Part shown: positions 48,452 through 56,857 of the stretch, piece by piece
How positions within the stretch are numbered: the first letter of the stretch is position 1
Layout of the letters: each line of letters starts with the position of its first letter
Program-made: the position numbers and the translations under genes
Notes under the pieces: generated by a model
What the model saw: the letters and a program-made list of their open reading frames with translations, nothing else
The model's database searches: none
What the model was told of the DNA's origin: nothing
Assembly (NCBI GenBank): GCA_900074725.1
Contig: LT598459.1
Coordinates: 940,467-1,004,466 of the forward strand
DNA length: 64,000 nt
Source of the DNA: Lachancea dasiensis
Taxonomy: Eukaryota > Ascomycota > Saccharomycetes > Saccharomycetales > Saccharomycetaceae
Direction of reading: 5' to 3'

Positions 48452-48616
48452 TCTGCCTAGGAGTGAGCTACGAGTAGGCGCCCTCTCCTCGCTAGGCAGG
48501 AGCTGCCAGGCTGGGCTCCTGCCTGGACAGCTTTGCTCTCCTTCCAGCAGACCACGGCCGCTAGGCAGGACAGGCCAGCCTAGGAATGTGCCGGCAGCAG
48601 GCTCTGCTGGGATCCC
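48452..48616. repeat. GC-rich inverted-repeat cluster upstream of RPS25
   Basis: AGGCAGGAGC (48494-48503) and GCTCCTGCCT (48515-48524) form a perfect 10-bp stem with an 11-nt loop. CTAGGC (48561-48566) pairs with GCCTAG (48578-48583). A CAGCAG/CTGCTG hairpin follows near 48600. The heptamer CTAGGCA or its complement occurs three times. No known element fits. Confidence 0.6.
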
Positions 48617-48718
48617 GGACCAGTTGGTAACCCAGGAATAAAGAACAAAGTTAGTAAGTCATTTGGCAGTACCTACGTTACTTGAGCTTAGCTTTTGAAA
48701 TCAGCAACGGAATTTAGA

Positions 48719-49012
48719 GTATGTGGAGGAACACCGTGGTGGTCAGTAGTTCTGGAAGACAGGAATCGGGTGTCGACGATACACGAATGGCTTATTGAAA
48801 ACCGAGTGGGAGCTCCAAATTGGGCAGGATTTCAGAAATGCGGCGGAATGTGGATTCCAAGCCGTTGAGGATGGCGAGATAGCAAAGATGCTTCAAAGAC
48901 TAGCCTAGTTACGTGTGGTCCCCGCCTGGGTTTCTTCCAGACTCCAGAAGTCTTGTACGCCTATTTTTGATTGTGTGGACCGTTTTTACTAACATACCTT
49001 CTCTCTCCGCAG
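48719..49012 (+). other. Putative intron in the 5' leader of RPS25
   Basis: GTATGT at 48719-48724, a perfect TACTAAC branch site at 48987-48993 and CCGCAG ending at 49012, four bases before the RPS25 ATG. All three signals have normal yeast spacing (294 nt in total, 19 nt from branch region to 3' site). No coding exon is needed upstream because the protein is complete from 49017. S. cerevisiae RPS25 genes lack introns as far as I recall. Confidence 0.75.
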
Positions 49013-49016
49013 TAAT

Positions 49017-49340
49017 ATGCCTCCAAAACAACAATTGTCTAAGGCCCAGAAAGCCGCTGCCGCCATGGCCGGTGGTAAGAAGTCCAAGAAGAAGTGGTCC
49101 AAGAAGTCCCACAAGGACAAGGCCCAACACGCTGTTATCTTGGACCAAGAGAAGTACGACAGAATCATGAAGGAAGTGCCAACCTACAGATACGTGTCCG
49201 TCTCCGTGCTAGTCGACAGATTGAAGCTCGGTGGCTCTTTGGCCAGAATCGTCTTGAGACAATTGGAACAAGACGGTGTCATCAAGCCAGTCAGCAAGCA
49301 CGCCACTCAAGCCATCTACGCTAGAGCCACTTCCGCTTAA
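49017..49340 (+). CDS. RPS25: 40S ribosomal protein S25 (eS25)
   Basis: A 107-residue 40S protein (eS25) near the decoding head, known to be needed for several viral-type IRES functions and dispensable in yeast. It begins [20 protein letters not shown] with a basic [14 protein letters not shown] tail; the winged-helix core [41 protein letters not shown] is close to identical with S. cerevisiae Rps25a/b. Codon bias is strong. The ATG follows a predicted leader intron by four bases. It corresponds to YGR027C and YLR333C. Confidence 0.98.
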   Translation: MPPKQQLSKAQKAAAAMAGGKKSKKKWSKKSHKDKAQHAVILDQEKYDRIMKEVPTYRYVSVSVLVDRLKLGGSLARIVLRQLEQDGVIKPVSKHATQAIYARATSA

Positions 49341-49494
49341 GTTATGTGGAGTTCAAGTATGCTTTAGGGTAAGCGTGGTATGTCCACTTCTATATTTGAG
49401 AGCACCCATCTACATAATATAGTCTGTTGTAATTCAACCTCATTCATATCGTTACGTATCGGGAATCCAGTGGGGGACTCTTGCCCCGTCATGA

Positions 49495-49536
49495 GGAGGA
49501 CCAACCAAGGAGGACCGACCAAGGAGGACCGACCAG
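49495..49536 (+). repeat. 14-bp tandem repeat, three copies
   Basis: GGAGGACCGACCAA in three consecutive copies; the first has A for G at position 9 and the third ends in G. It lies 155 bp past the RPS25 stop. Confidence 0.85.
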
Positions 49537-49694
49537 CCACCACTCGCTTGGTGCTGGTTGAACGCTGTTGGTGTACTCGCCACTCCCGTACTCGCTGGCC
49601 TGGGTTTGAAGCCCTAACTGGTTGGCAAAATTTTCCATTCATTTGTGTCTTCTACGCACCACATATAAAAAGTAGGGCCTCTTGAGAACTTATA

Positions 49695-49757
49695 CCCAAC
49701 CTATCACCACTGATGGGCCAGGGCCAGGGCCAGCCGAATTGCAATTCGGAGGTTGGG
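49695..49757. repeat. Nested hairpin with perfect 16-bp palindrome
   Basis: The outer arms CCCAACCT (49695-49702) and AGGTTGGG (49750-49757) are perfect complements. Directly inside the right arm lies the palindrome CCGAATTGCAATTCGG (49734-49749), and before it GGGCCA is repeated three times (49715-49732). The two stems could stack coaxially in RNA. Confidence 0.6.
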
Positions 49758-50373
49758 AATAGACATGAGGCCACGTCTAGTTCTTTACCGCTCTTTTTCC
49801 TACTTTACATGATTATGAAAACAATATTTTAAAGTCTGAGGATGTATATGCAGGACTAAATTGTTAAGGAATTCTTCGTTTATGATCAGGAAAAGTTACG
49901 AGCGGGACGAACTCGATAGGTCTTAGCTCTTGAAGGCGTTTCGAATTGTCCTGGCGTCCATGAGTACATGGAACAGCAGCTTAATAATAGATGAGATTGT
50001 TTTTCTGGAGAGATGAATGACCTTCCACGTCTTTAATTTTATCCGGCGATGATTCTTCGAATATGTGCCACGGATACCAATCATGCATCACCATCTGACC
50101 TAGAAGAAATCAATCGATTATTAGTGCCGAAACCAGGATTCTTGACCGCGTAGTAGGGGTGGGCCAGTCGTCTTTGCATGATGATAACTTTAAACATCAG
50201 TTCTGCTTCTGAACATACAGGAAGATACTCCATATACCAAAAGCTCAAAAATCTGACACAAAGACGAGACCTTCGGAAAGTCGTAGTGATCCGTAGTGGA
50301 CCCTGGTGGGTGTAGAGTACCCTAGTAGATTTTAGTCTTGTCATTGTCTGTTTGTTATGCGCTACACAAAAGG

Positions 50374-51219
50374 CTATTTGTTGGCTACCTCGGCTTGGCG
50401 TTTGCGGCTGTCGTCCATACGCAGATATAGAAACTGTTTTAGCTCTTTCCACTGAGGCTGGTATTTAGGAGGCACTTTTTGGTCCACTTTCATGACGAGT
50501 CTCAGCAAGGTTTCCTGGGCGTAAGGGGAAAAGTTCAGTCTCAGCCAGTAGATCGACAGGTACATGACCAGCAAGAAGCCGGCAACCCCGTCCCGGAATG
50601 TAACAGTGTCAAAGATCAAGGTGACCACCACAACGAGCTCCGAGTAAGCGATGACATGCAACAGGGATGTAGTTCTATCAGCTGATTTTGAGCTCTTGGT
50701 CTTCTCCTCGTCAGCATCCTCGGCGCTCTTCGTGTCCTTTTCATCCTTCTTTGCGTCCTTCACTGTCAAGTGTAGGAAGCTACTGAGCATGAAAGGTAGG
50801 ATCTTGAAAATCGAGGCCCTGCTAAAAAGCCAAAGAGCGGCAATCAAGATGCCTTGGAAATTTTCCTGACTCAAAAGATCGTACCACGTTGGGTTCAAGT
50901 TCAACCAGGTTTGGTAGCTGGTCACAGAGTGCGCTGCCAACGCTCCAATTAGCGACAGACGATACGCAATTTGCGGACACAAGCGCCATAACCATTTGAG
51001 CCACGTCTTGGGCTTATTTTGGGTAGGCCTTGAAATCAGAAACAATGTTTTCCATGACCTGTAGCGATAAAATGTCAAGCATTGATATAGATAGAAGAGG
51101 CCGTAGATAGCTCCAAGTCCGAGCGTGAGCCCGTGTCCCACCATCCAAATGGCCTTCTGTCTAGCAAGGGGATCCGCTTTCGCCTTGGACTTTTTTCTGA
51201 TGACCTTTTGGACCGCCAT
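50374..51219 (-). CDS. Multi-span membrane protein, YGR026W family
   Basis: A 281-residue protein of unknown function with a lysine-rich start (MAVQKVIRKKSKAKADPLARQ) and about five to six hydrophobic spans: 27-45 (MVGHGLTLGLGAIYGLFYLY), 85-100, 125-150 and two around 195-225. A charged, Lys/Asp/Glu-rich loop (KDAKKDEKDTKSAEDADEEK) separates them. It takes the place of YGR026W (278 residues, membrane protein of unknown role) next to RPS25, and length and layout agree. The ATG at 51219 is chosen; upstream in-frame sequence to 51585 includes an ORF extension with no membrane-protein character and a T-rich stretch. Confidence 0.8.
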   Translation of the reverse strand: MAVQKVIRKKSKAKADPLARQKAIWMVGHGLTLGLGAIYGLFYLYQCLTFYRYRSWKTLFLISRPTQNKPKTWLKWLWRLCPQIAYRLSLIGALAAHSVTSYQTWLNLNPTWYDLLSQENFQGILIAALWLFSRASIFKILPFMLSSFLHLTVKDAKKDEKDTKSAEDADEEKTKSSKSADRTTSLLHVIAYSELVVVVTLIFDTVTFRDGVAGFLLVMYLSIYWLRLNFSPYAQETLLRLVMKVDQKVPPKYQPQWKELKQFLYLRMDDSRKRQAEVANK

Positions 51220-51906
51220 TGCTTGTGTGTTTGCTCCTCTGTTGGTAGCGTTGATGGGAATGTTTAGCCAAGTCCAGTTTTGACCTTTTTTTATTATAAA
51301 AAAAGGCCATGACAGCGTGAAGCGGCAGTGATAAACTAGCGTCAGCGAACAAGATACTCCCATAAAAGGTGCCGAGGGCGTAGCTCTACTCGGCACCAGC
51401 CAAGTAAAAGAGACAGGGTGCGTGGAGATTTTTTTGCGACGTTGGGCCCTTCGTTTGGGCCATTCGATTTGTTGACATTTTGCCCGAGCAAGGGAGAACG
51501 CAAGGCGATGTGTCGATGCATAATTGTTGTCAAATACCAGTTGGGGCTGACCAAGCATTTTTTTTGGGGGGTGGGGGCCACGCAATTGGGCATTTCGACA
51601 TATTCAGTGTGTGGCACGAGGTGAGAATGATGTGAAGCAAGAAGTCAATTATCAACCAAAAGCGATGGCAAGTGTGCGAACACCTACTAACCTACCAATA
51701 CAGAATGATGGAGTAGAGGATTAACGACAGCAAGTCAAATTGCACCCTACTATATCAACGCGCTGCCCAATGCGTTATCCCCCTCCATTAATGACTTTTT
51801 GGGCGGTTCGATAATTGATATGTCTGGAGCATGTAGCTCTGACTCGCATTTGTACAAACACCAGCTTTACGTTCTATAGACTAGTGATATTTTTCTTTAG
51901 TCTTGG

Positions 51907-52004
51907 ACAGTAGAGCTGAGTCACCTTGCTCTATAACGTCCGATATACTATCAGCACAGTAAAGCTGAGTCACCTTGCTGTATAACGTCCGATATACTAT
52001 CAGC
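51907..52004 (+). repeat. 49-bp tandem duplication
   Basis: Two adjacent 49-bp units (51907-51955 and 51956-52004) differ at only two positions. Each contains GAGTCA, a possible Gcn4-like core, as GCTGAGTCACC. It lies about 690 bp upstream of the minus-strand YGR026W-like gene and 835 bp upstream of ATG33. Confidence 0.85.
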
Positions 52005-52443
52005 AACAAACAATGTTGCCAGTAAAGGCTGTTTCGCTCCAAATAAACTGCTCTTTCAACCTGATATTTGGTGTCAGAACAGAACCACAAACTCGAGCAA
52101 ACATACTTTATCGTGTCCACACATTGTCTCAATATTGTCCTAAGAGGAAGGAGGAATCCTCAGCTGGAAGCATGCCCCTCAACCCTAAAGCATGCCTTTT
52201 CCCAAAACAGACCAAACGCTGCTCACTTTCTATATCGCGGCCGTTATGGCCGGCAGCACTTCGATTTTGTTGACGGTAGTCAGAGTTTCACGAGTCCGGA
52301 AGTTGATTTCACCCAAAGTACAGCGCCTCATTCCAGGCCACAGCCCCGGTGCTCGAACATACACTCCTAACGGAAACAGTAGCCATCGCCAGCCTCAACG
52401 TAACCACGCCTAAGCGCTCGACGGCCCGGGACCTGTCCCAACG

Positions 52444-52659
52444 TCATTTTGGGAAAAAGTGATCTGTACTGCCCTATTGTAAAATAGCGGGAACGAAGAC
52501 GCAGCAACAAGCCAGCCGTATTATATCCCGGAAGACTACTGAAATACGTCCGAAACCCACCCTCATTTTGGGGCTCGCACCGCCAAGTGCTGGTGACAAC
52601 CAACAAACAGATCTCATCATCGGTGCCCGCTCGTACAATACGACACAAGGTCATTTTGG
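52444..52659 (+). promoter_or_regulatory. Three TCATTTTGG copies upstream of ATG33
   Basis: The nonamer TCATTTTGG occurs at 52444-52452, 52563-52571 and 52651-52659, all on the plus strand, the last just before a TTTATATATC TATA-like stretch. It may be a factor-binding site; factor unknown. Confidence 0.4.
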
Positions 52660-52838
52660 AGCTTTATATATCACCACCTATGTGTCCGCTTTCTCTTATC
52701 CTCATCTCGGAAGACAGACAATATACATTAGTTGACATACGGTGCGAACCACAACCGTTTTGTATATAGCTCGTGACAGCAGTTCATAGAATTCGGTCCC
52801 ACGTTCTACCCTCTCTCTGCCGCTCCAAAAGCACATAA

Positions 52839-53465
52839 ATGTCTGTTTGTCTAGCCGTTACCAAGACCATCGCGGTCTCAAGTTTAGGGATCTACTGCGG
52901 AACTCTGTGTTCTGCCACCATCCTGGCGCGTTGCACACCGCTGGATGTGCTCCGCACGCAGCTGGCACGGCCCGCCAAGGCCGTGGCCCGCGTGGCGGCG
53001 TCGCTGGCCGCGGTTTCCTCGGTGTTTTTCGGCCTGAGTTTCTTCGGGGCCCCGCTGCATTTGCGCCATCCGTACCTGCTCTACGGTATGCTGGTGGGCC
53101 CAGTGTCGGGGATCTACGTCGGACTAGCTGGGCGTGTCTGCAAGATGCGCCGCTGCCGCTCCCAGCGGCCCAAGGATGCCGGTCTGCCAGCACAGGCTGT
53201 CAGCCCGGCTCCCGCTCCCGAGCCCGTGTTGGACGCGTCCCTGGACGACTCTGTCGTCGACCTCGGTCAGCCCGCTCCCGAAGACGCCCCTCCAGCGGCC
53301 CCACCGGCAGCCCCCGCCGCTGCCTCTGAGCTTTCCGGCACTCCTCCGGTCACGTGCCACAGTGCCAGCAGTTGCCTGGGGCCCATCCCGGTTCTGTTCG
53401 GGATCTCTGTTGTGGGATTGGTCGAGGCCGTGCTGGGCCTCTACGGAGAGGGTCTTTTCGTTTGA
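52839..53465 (+). CDS. ATG33: Mitophagy protein Atg33
   Basis: A 208-residue mitochondrial outer-membrane protein required for efficient mitophagy, particularly at stationary phase. It starts MSVCLAVTKTIAVSSLGIYC, as in S. cerevisiae Atg33, with FFGAPLHLRHPYLLYGMLVGP and a C-terminal GISVVGLVEAVLGLYGEGLFV. There are about four hydrophobic spans (8-28, 48-68, 78-98, 183-203). Between spans 3 and 4 lies a disordered Ala/Pro-rich linker with the conserved acidic DDSVVDLGQ. The locus is unusually GC-rich, leaving long open frames in several other phases that are not genes. The S. cerevisiae gene is YLR356W; SCM4 (YGR049W) is a related gene near FMP48, which may explain its position here. Confidence 0.93.
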   Translation: MSVCLAVTKTIAVSSLGIYCGTLCSATILARCTPLDVLRTQLARPAKAVARVAASLAAVSSVFFGLSFFGAPLHLRHPYLLYGMLVGPVSGIYVGLAGRVCKMRRCRSQRPKDAGLPAQAVSPAPAPEPVLDASLDDSVVDLGQPAPEDAPPAAPPAAPAAASELSGTPPVTCHSASSCLGPIPVLFGISVVGLVEAVLGLYGEGLFV

Positions 53466-54413
53466 GAAACCCTCTCAGCAAGCTACACACGCACTCCAGC
53501 TCCACCGCGTGCCCATTTCTCGAACCCTTTTCATTCTTCAGTCCACTTGAAAGCAGCCACACGCCGCCTGTGACGCTCTGAGTGCGCTATCGTCTTCCAC
53601 CATCGCGGACGATGCTCGATAGGAGCTCAACTTCAGGCCTTCCCGAGTTGGACGTCATCACCTGTCAACTGCATGGTTTTTTTCAGTTGCTCATATGATC
53701 AAACGCATGGAAAGGGTTTTGCGTTCAATGCAGCCGGTTCGCAAAAGATGTAAGAAAGAGATGGGATCTAGTCGCGTTAATGTTGAAAAGAGCAAGGTTT
53801 GCGCAGGGCGGTTTGCCAAATGCTTTTTTTCTGTTTGTGGAGTGCAAACAATTGAGTTGCGGAAATGCTATAAAACTTGATGGTGGTAGGAGGGGGATAA
53901 ATGCTAGTATGGCATGCGATCGTTTCTGTTTGGCTTGTTTTCGAAATTTGGTAGATCTATAAAACTATTGCCCAACGGTTTGACAGTCTTGATACGAGCC
54001 ACACCGCTTAACATCGAGCAACTCACGGAGCAACGAGGTTGCAGCTTAGTTCAATAAGCGTGCAAGCGAAAGAGGTCTAGCTTTCGTGGTCAAAAGATTT
54101 AACAGCAACGGTGCGTGTTGGCTGACGGAGGATTTGGGTTTACGACTTTGCTCGGATCGTGTGTCGCAGCCGTACAGAGGTATCTGTTACTTTGCTCTAA
54201 CCGAAGCCAAGTACTTGTTCTCGCTCCTATCGTCCTCATCTAGCTCAGTCTTTAGTGTGTGGACCGGTGTCAGGTCACTGCTGGAAGAGCAACAATAGAC
54301 GCAGGCTCCTTTTTATTTGTACTCTAAATCTTTTCGATTTGCACTTTACGGACCAATAGGCACTGCGACGGTCGAGGCAGACTTCCGGTATCACCGCTGT
54401 TTTTGTGCTTACT
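53466..54413. other. Intergenic ATG33/FMP48
   Basis: About 950 bp containing the FMP48 promoter. Only short random frames are present, and I see no RNA gene. Confidence 0.5.
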
Positions 54414-55721
54414 ATGTACACTCGACTATCGAAAATTCAGACCGGGTCGTTTAGCACTGTCTATCGGGCATTCGACTCCGGCAGCCAGCAGGACGTGGCT
54501 CTGAAAATCGTCGAAAAGCCTGCCGACCCGGCGACAGCGGAGAAGCTGGCGCGGTTGGTGGCGCGAGAATACGACATTCTCAAAAGACTGGGAAAAGGAC
54601 ATCGAAACGTCTGTGCGTTGCTGGACTTCCACGAGCGTGACACCTGCTATGTTTTTGTCATGGAGTTTGCAGCGCGGGGCGATCTGTACGATATCATCCG
54701 CAGCTGGAAGACTCGAAGCGAGACTCGAGTGCAGATCGATTTTGCCATGTTGGTGGCACAGCTATGTTCTGCTATTCAGTACGCGCACTCCAAAGGCATA
54801 GCTCACAGAGACATCAAACCGGAAAACGTTCTGATTGATGCCGAGGGGCAGGTTAAGCTAGCCGACTGGGGTCTCAGCTGCACCACACGAATCTCCCACG
54901 ACGTCCATATCGGCACCGAAAAATATCTTGCACCCGAAGGACACACAAGTCCTCATGATACGTTTTTGGCAGACTACTGGTCGCTGGGGATAACCCTGCT
55001 CTTTGTCATGTTCGGGGCGTGCCCCTTCAAAAGTGCACATCCTTCCAGGAAAACCAGAAACCCAAATTTCACGCATTTTGTGTCCAACCCACATCAGTTT
55101 ATCTCGGAGTACTATTTTGAACCGCTACGCGCTGGTCGCGGCACCCTAAAAACGAGTTCCAAGTTGCGGAGAGACAGCGCAAGTGTCGAAGCTCCGGCGG
55201 AATGGTTATGTCTTCCGCAGGTTGGCTACCCAACCCTAAGTCGGGAACAGTTGTTGATTCTGTCTGCAACATATGTGGCGACAAACCTCCTTTTAGTCAA
55301 CCCTGCCGCCCGGAGCATGCAGACATTTTTTGTTCGCATGACTGGGCTGCTCTTGCCCAATAAGGTACCCTCGGGGTTTAGCAAGTCTGGGGATTTGTCA
55401 CAGAAACTCGCCTCCAGCTCTGGTTCTGACTCTTCTGATGATTTGTATGCTAACTTCTTCTATTCTGGTCTGGTGACCAATCCCAACGCTGTCGCTTCAT
55501 TATACGGAGATCATCGTGACAGTATCTCAGCCGATGGCAGCTCCACCTCTGGGGGGAATATGTCAGGCAGTATCTCGGCAGGTAGCACCACGTCAAGTAT
55601 TCCCAACTCTGAGGAGACTCGGGTTGAAAAATCGCCATCAAAAGACGTTCCAAAAGGCAATCTTGTATCATCGACGGACTTGCTGTCTGATGAACTTGAA
55701 TGCCAAACCGTGGGAGCTTAA
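54414..55721 (+). CDS. FMP48: Serine/threonine kinase Fmp48-like
   Basis: A 435-residue kinase. Glycine loop QTGSFSTV (9-16), lysine K31 in VALKIVE, HRD 131-133 in AHRDIKPENVLI, then DWG 151-153 where most kinases have DFG, and YLAPE. The C-terminal about 120 residues are Ser/Thr-rich and disordered. In yeast Fmp48 is a putative kinase found with mitochondria. Position next to MCO32 and YGR054W matches YGR052W. The ATG at 54414 (MYTRLSKIQTGSFSTVY) is chosen; the frame extends three codons further to a GTG. S. cerevisiae Fmp48 is shorter (368); the excess is in the tail. Confidence 0.85.
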   Translation: MYTRLSKIQTGSFSTVYRAFDSGSQQDVALKIVEKPADPATAEKLARLVAREYDILKRLGKGHRNVCALLDFHERDTCYVFVMEFAARGDLYDIIRSWKTRSETRVQIDFAMLVAQLCSAIQYAHSKGIAHRDIKPENVLIDAEGQVKLADWGLSCTTRISHDVHIGTEKYLAPEGHTSPHDTFLADYWSLGITLLFVMFGACPFKSAHPSRKTRNPNFTHFVSNPHQFISEYYFEPLRAGRGTLKTSSKLRRDSASVEAPAEWLCLPQVGYPTLSREQLLILSATYVATNLLLVNPAARSMQTFFVRMTGLLLPNKVPSGFSKSGDLSQKLASSSGSDSSDDLYANFFYSGLVTNPNAVASLYGDHRDSISADGSSTSGGNMSGSISAGSTTSSIPNSEETRVEKSPSKDVPKGNLVSSTDLLSDELECQTVGA

Positions 55722-56113
55722 TGAAAGCCGAAAGGTTTTCAATGAGGGCCCTTGGCCATCTCGCGGTGCTTGCAGAGTCCTTTCACACCTAAAAATGATA
55801 CAGCGTTCTTCGAGGACAAAAGTGTAGCACAAAAAAAAAAAGTACAACTAGAAAATAATCCGGGTACGCGTTGGCACATTAAAAGAGTCTCGTTTTCGCT
55901 CTGGCATTTGTTGTTTTGTTTGCATCGTTGTTTTAATCCATAAACATATACATATATAATTAATCGGTTTTTTGTTATAATAGAAGTAGTCGAGGGTAAA
56001 ATACTGAGTGTCTCATCAACGTTTTCGACGGTCTAATCTGTCTGTACTTCTTATTCCAAATTTGAACCTATTTACATGGCCGTTTCATTCATTACACTCA
56101 TGCGCCGCGAATT
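55722..56113. other. Convergent intergenic FMP48/MCO32
   Basis: About 390 bp, AT-rich, with a poly-A run at 55830 and 3'-end-like AT stretches such as ACATATACATATATAAT. No gene seen. Confidence 0.6.
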
Positions 56114-56857
56114 CTAACAGGCGAGAGCACCTGTAGGGTGTTTTTTGGGCTTTTCCGAAAACTCAGCATTGTCTATGGTATGCACGAGGACCCTAGTATT
56201 GTCGTGGTTGAGCTCAAAGACGAAAATGCCATAAATAGTGCGAGAGCTTTCCCGATCAGCTTTCAAGTTATTTTGAGAAAACATTTCTTGCGAGAACTTT
56301 TGGCCCGGGTTCAGAATATACTGCCACATGGCGTGGCTAGGGTCCAAACGCGGCTCGCCTTCCCGTTTTGTACTGTTATTGCGGTGTATATCAGAGGCCT
56401 CGGACTTCGCCTGCGAAGCTTGATCCTCGGGACTCATTTCAAGGGAGTCCCCTTTACAGCTGTGCCAGTGTATAACAACCTTATCGTTCTCAGTAATTGT
56501 ATTGTACCGTCGTCCCTTGCTGGTACCGCTGATGGTTTCAACACCACTGACGTGTAGGATGCTATGATTGTGCAGCATCAACGTTCGCACTATCAGGCCA
56601 ATTGCCGTCATTGAGTGCTTGTACTTCGTACGTCCCGAGATAGTTGGCCAGTAAGAGTGCTGCGTAGGCAGGAGCCTAAGCTTTATCTCACGATCCAACA
56701 CTTCTGGCTTCAAAGTCGTGTTCAGCATGTAGGGCACCGCCTCCGAGCTCAAATATTCTGTCATCGCGCCCAAATTCGCGGCTTTGGTCGCCTGCGAATC
56801 GTTATAAAGACATCTGCGAATTGAATGTGTACAGGATCGTCTCAAAAGGCCCTGCAT
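56114..56857 (-). CDS. MCO32: Mitochondrial protein Mco32-like (YGR053C)
   Basis: A 247-residue protein with a likely mitochondrial presequence (MQGLLRRSCTHSIRRCLYN, Arg-rich, no acids). The core is EYLSSEAVPYMLNTTLKPEVLDREIKLRLLPTQHSYWPTISGRTKYKHSMTAIGLIVRTLML, with a later IYGIFVFELNHDNTRVLVHTIDN. I recognise it chiefly by position: it lies between FMP48 and eIF2A as YGR053C (MCO32, 283 residues) does in S. cerevisiae. The fold looks like a small alpha+beta (NTF2/SnoaL-like) domain, which is a guess. No function is known. Another open frame overlaps its 5' end (see findings). Confidence 0.7.
   Translation of the reverse strand: MQGLLRRSCTHSIRRCLYNDSQATKAANLGAMTEYLSSEAVPYMLNTTLKPEVLDREIKLRLLPTQHSYWPTISGRTKYKHSMTAIGLIVRTLMLHNHSILHVSGVETISGTSKGRRYNTITENDKVVIHWHSCKGDSLEMSPEDQASQAKSEASDIHRNNSTKREGEPRLDPSHAMWQYILNPGQKFSQEMFSQNNLKADRESSRTIYGIFVFELNHDNTRVLVHTIDNAEFSEKPKKHPTGALAC

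Larger units (their letters stand above)
48106..48718. other. RPS25 promoter region with GC-rich inverted repeats
   Basis: About 610 bp upstream of the RPS25 leader intron. It holds two Rap1-like sites and a GC-rich block of inverted repeats (48452-48616), each listed separately. The frame across 48300-48641 does not begin with ATG and is not supported. Confidence 0.6.
49341..50373. other. Long convergent gap RPS25/YGR026W with repeats
   Basis: About 1 kb between two converging genes, much longer than the 100-330 bp seen at other convergent pairs here. It holds a 14-bp tandem repeat (49495-49536), a GGGCCA triplet and a nested hairpin (49695-49757). No coding frame is convincing. An unannotated non-coding RNA is possible. 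Confidence 0.55.
51220..52838. other. Divergent intergenic region YGR026W-like/ATG33
   Basis: About 1.6 kb between divergent genes. It contains a 49-bp tandem duplication (51907-52004) and three same-strand copies of TCATTTTGG near ATG33. No coding frame can be supported. Confidence 0.55.

Noticed and set aside
48645-48665. Minus-strand TTACTAACTTTGTT, shared with the RPL26 intron
   Set aside because: No AG follows at a suitable distance and there is no gene on that strand.
50177-50210. ATGATGA and CTGA boxes suggesting a C/D snoRNA
   Set aside because: The boxes are only about 25 nt apart and lack a closing stem.
51685-51705. TACTAAC followed by CAG, like an intron end
   Set aside because: There is no GTATGT upstream and the frame after the CAG stops within three codons.
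51880-52090. Possible LTR remnant (tandem repeat, AATAAA and a TGGTGTCAGAAC stretch)
   Set aside because: No paired LTR, no target-site duplication and no element coding sequence; the would-be primer site fits no yeast tRNA I know. I describe only the tandem duplication.
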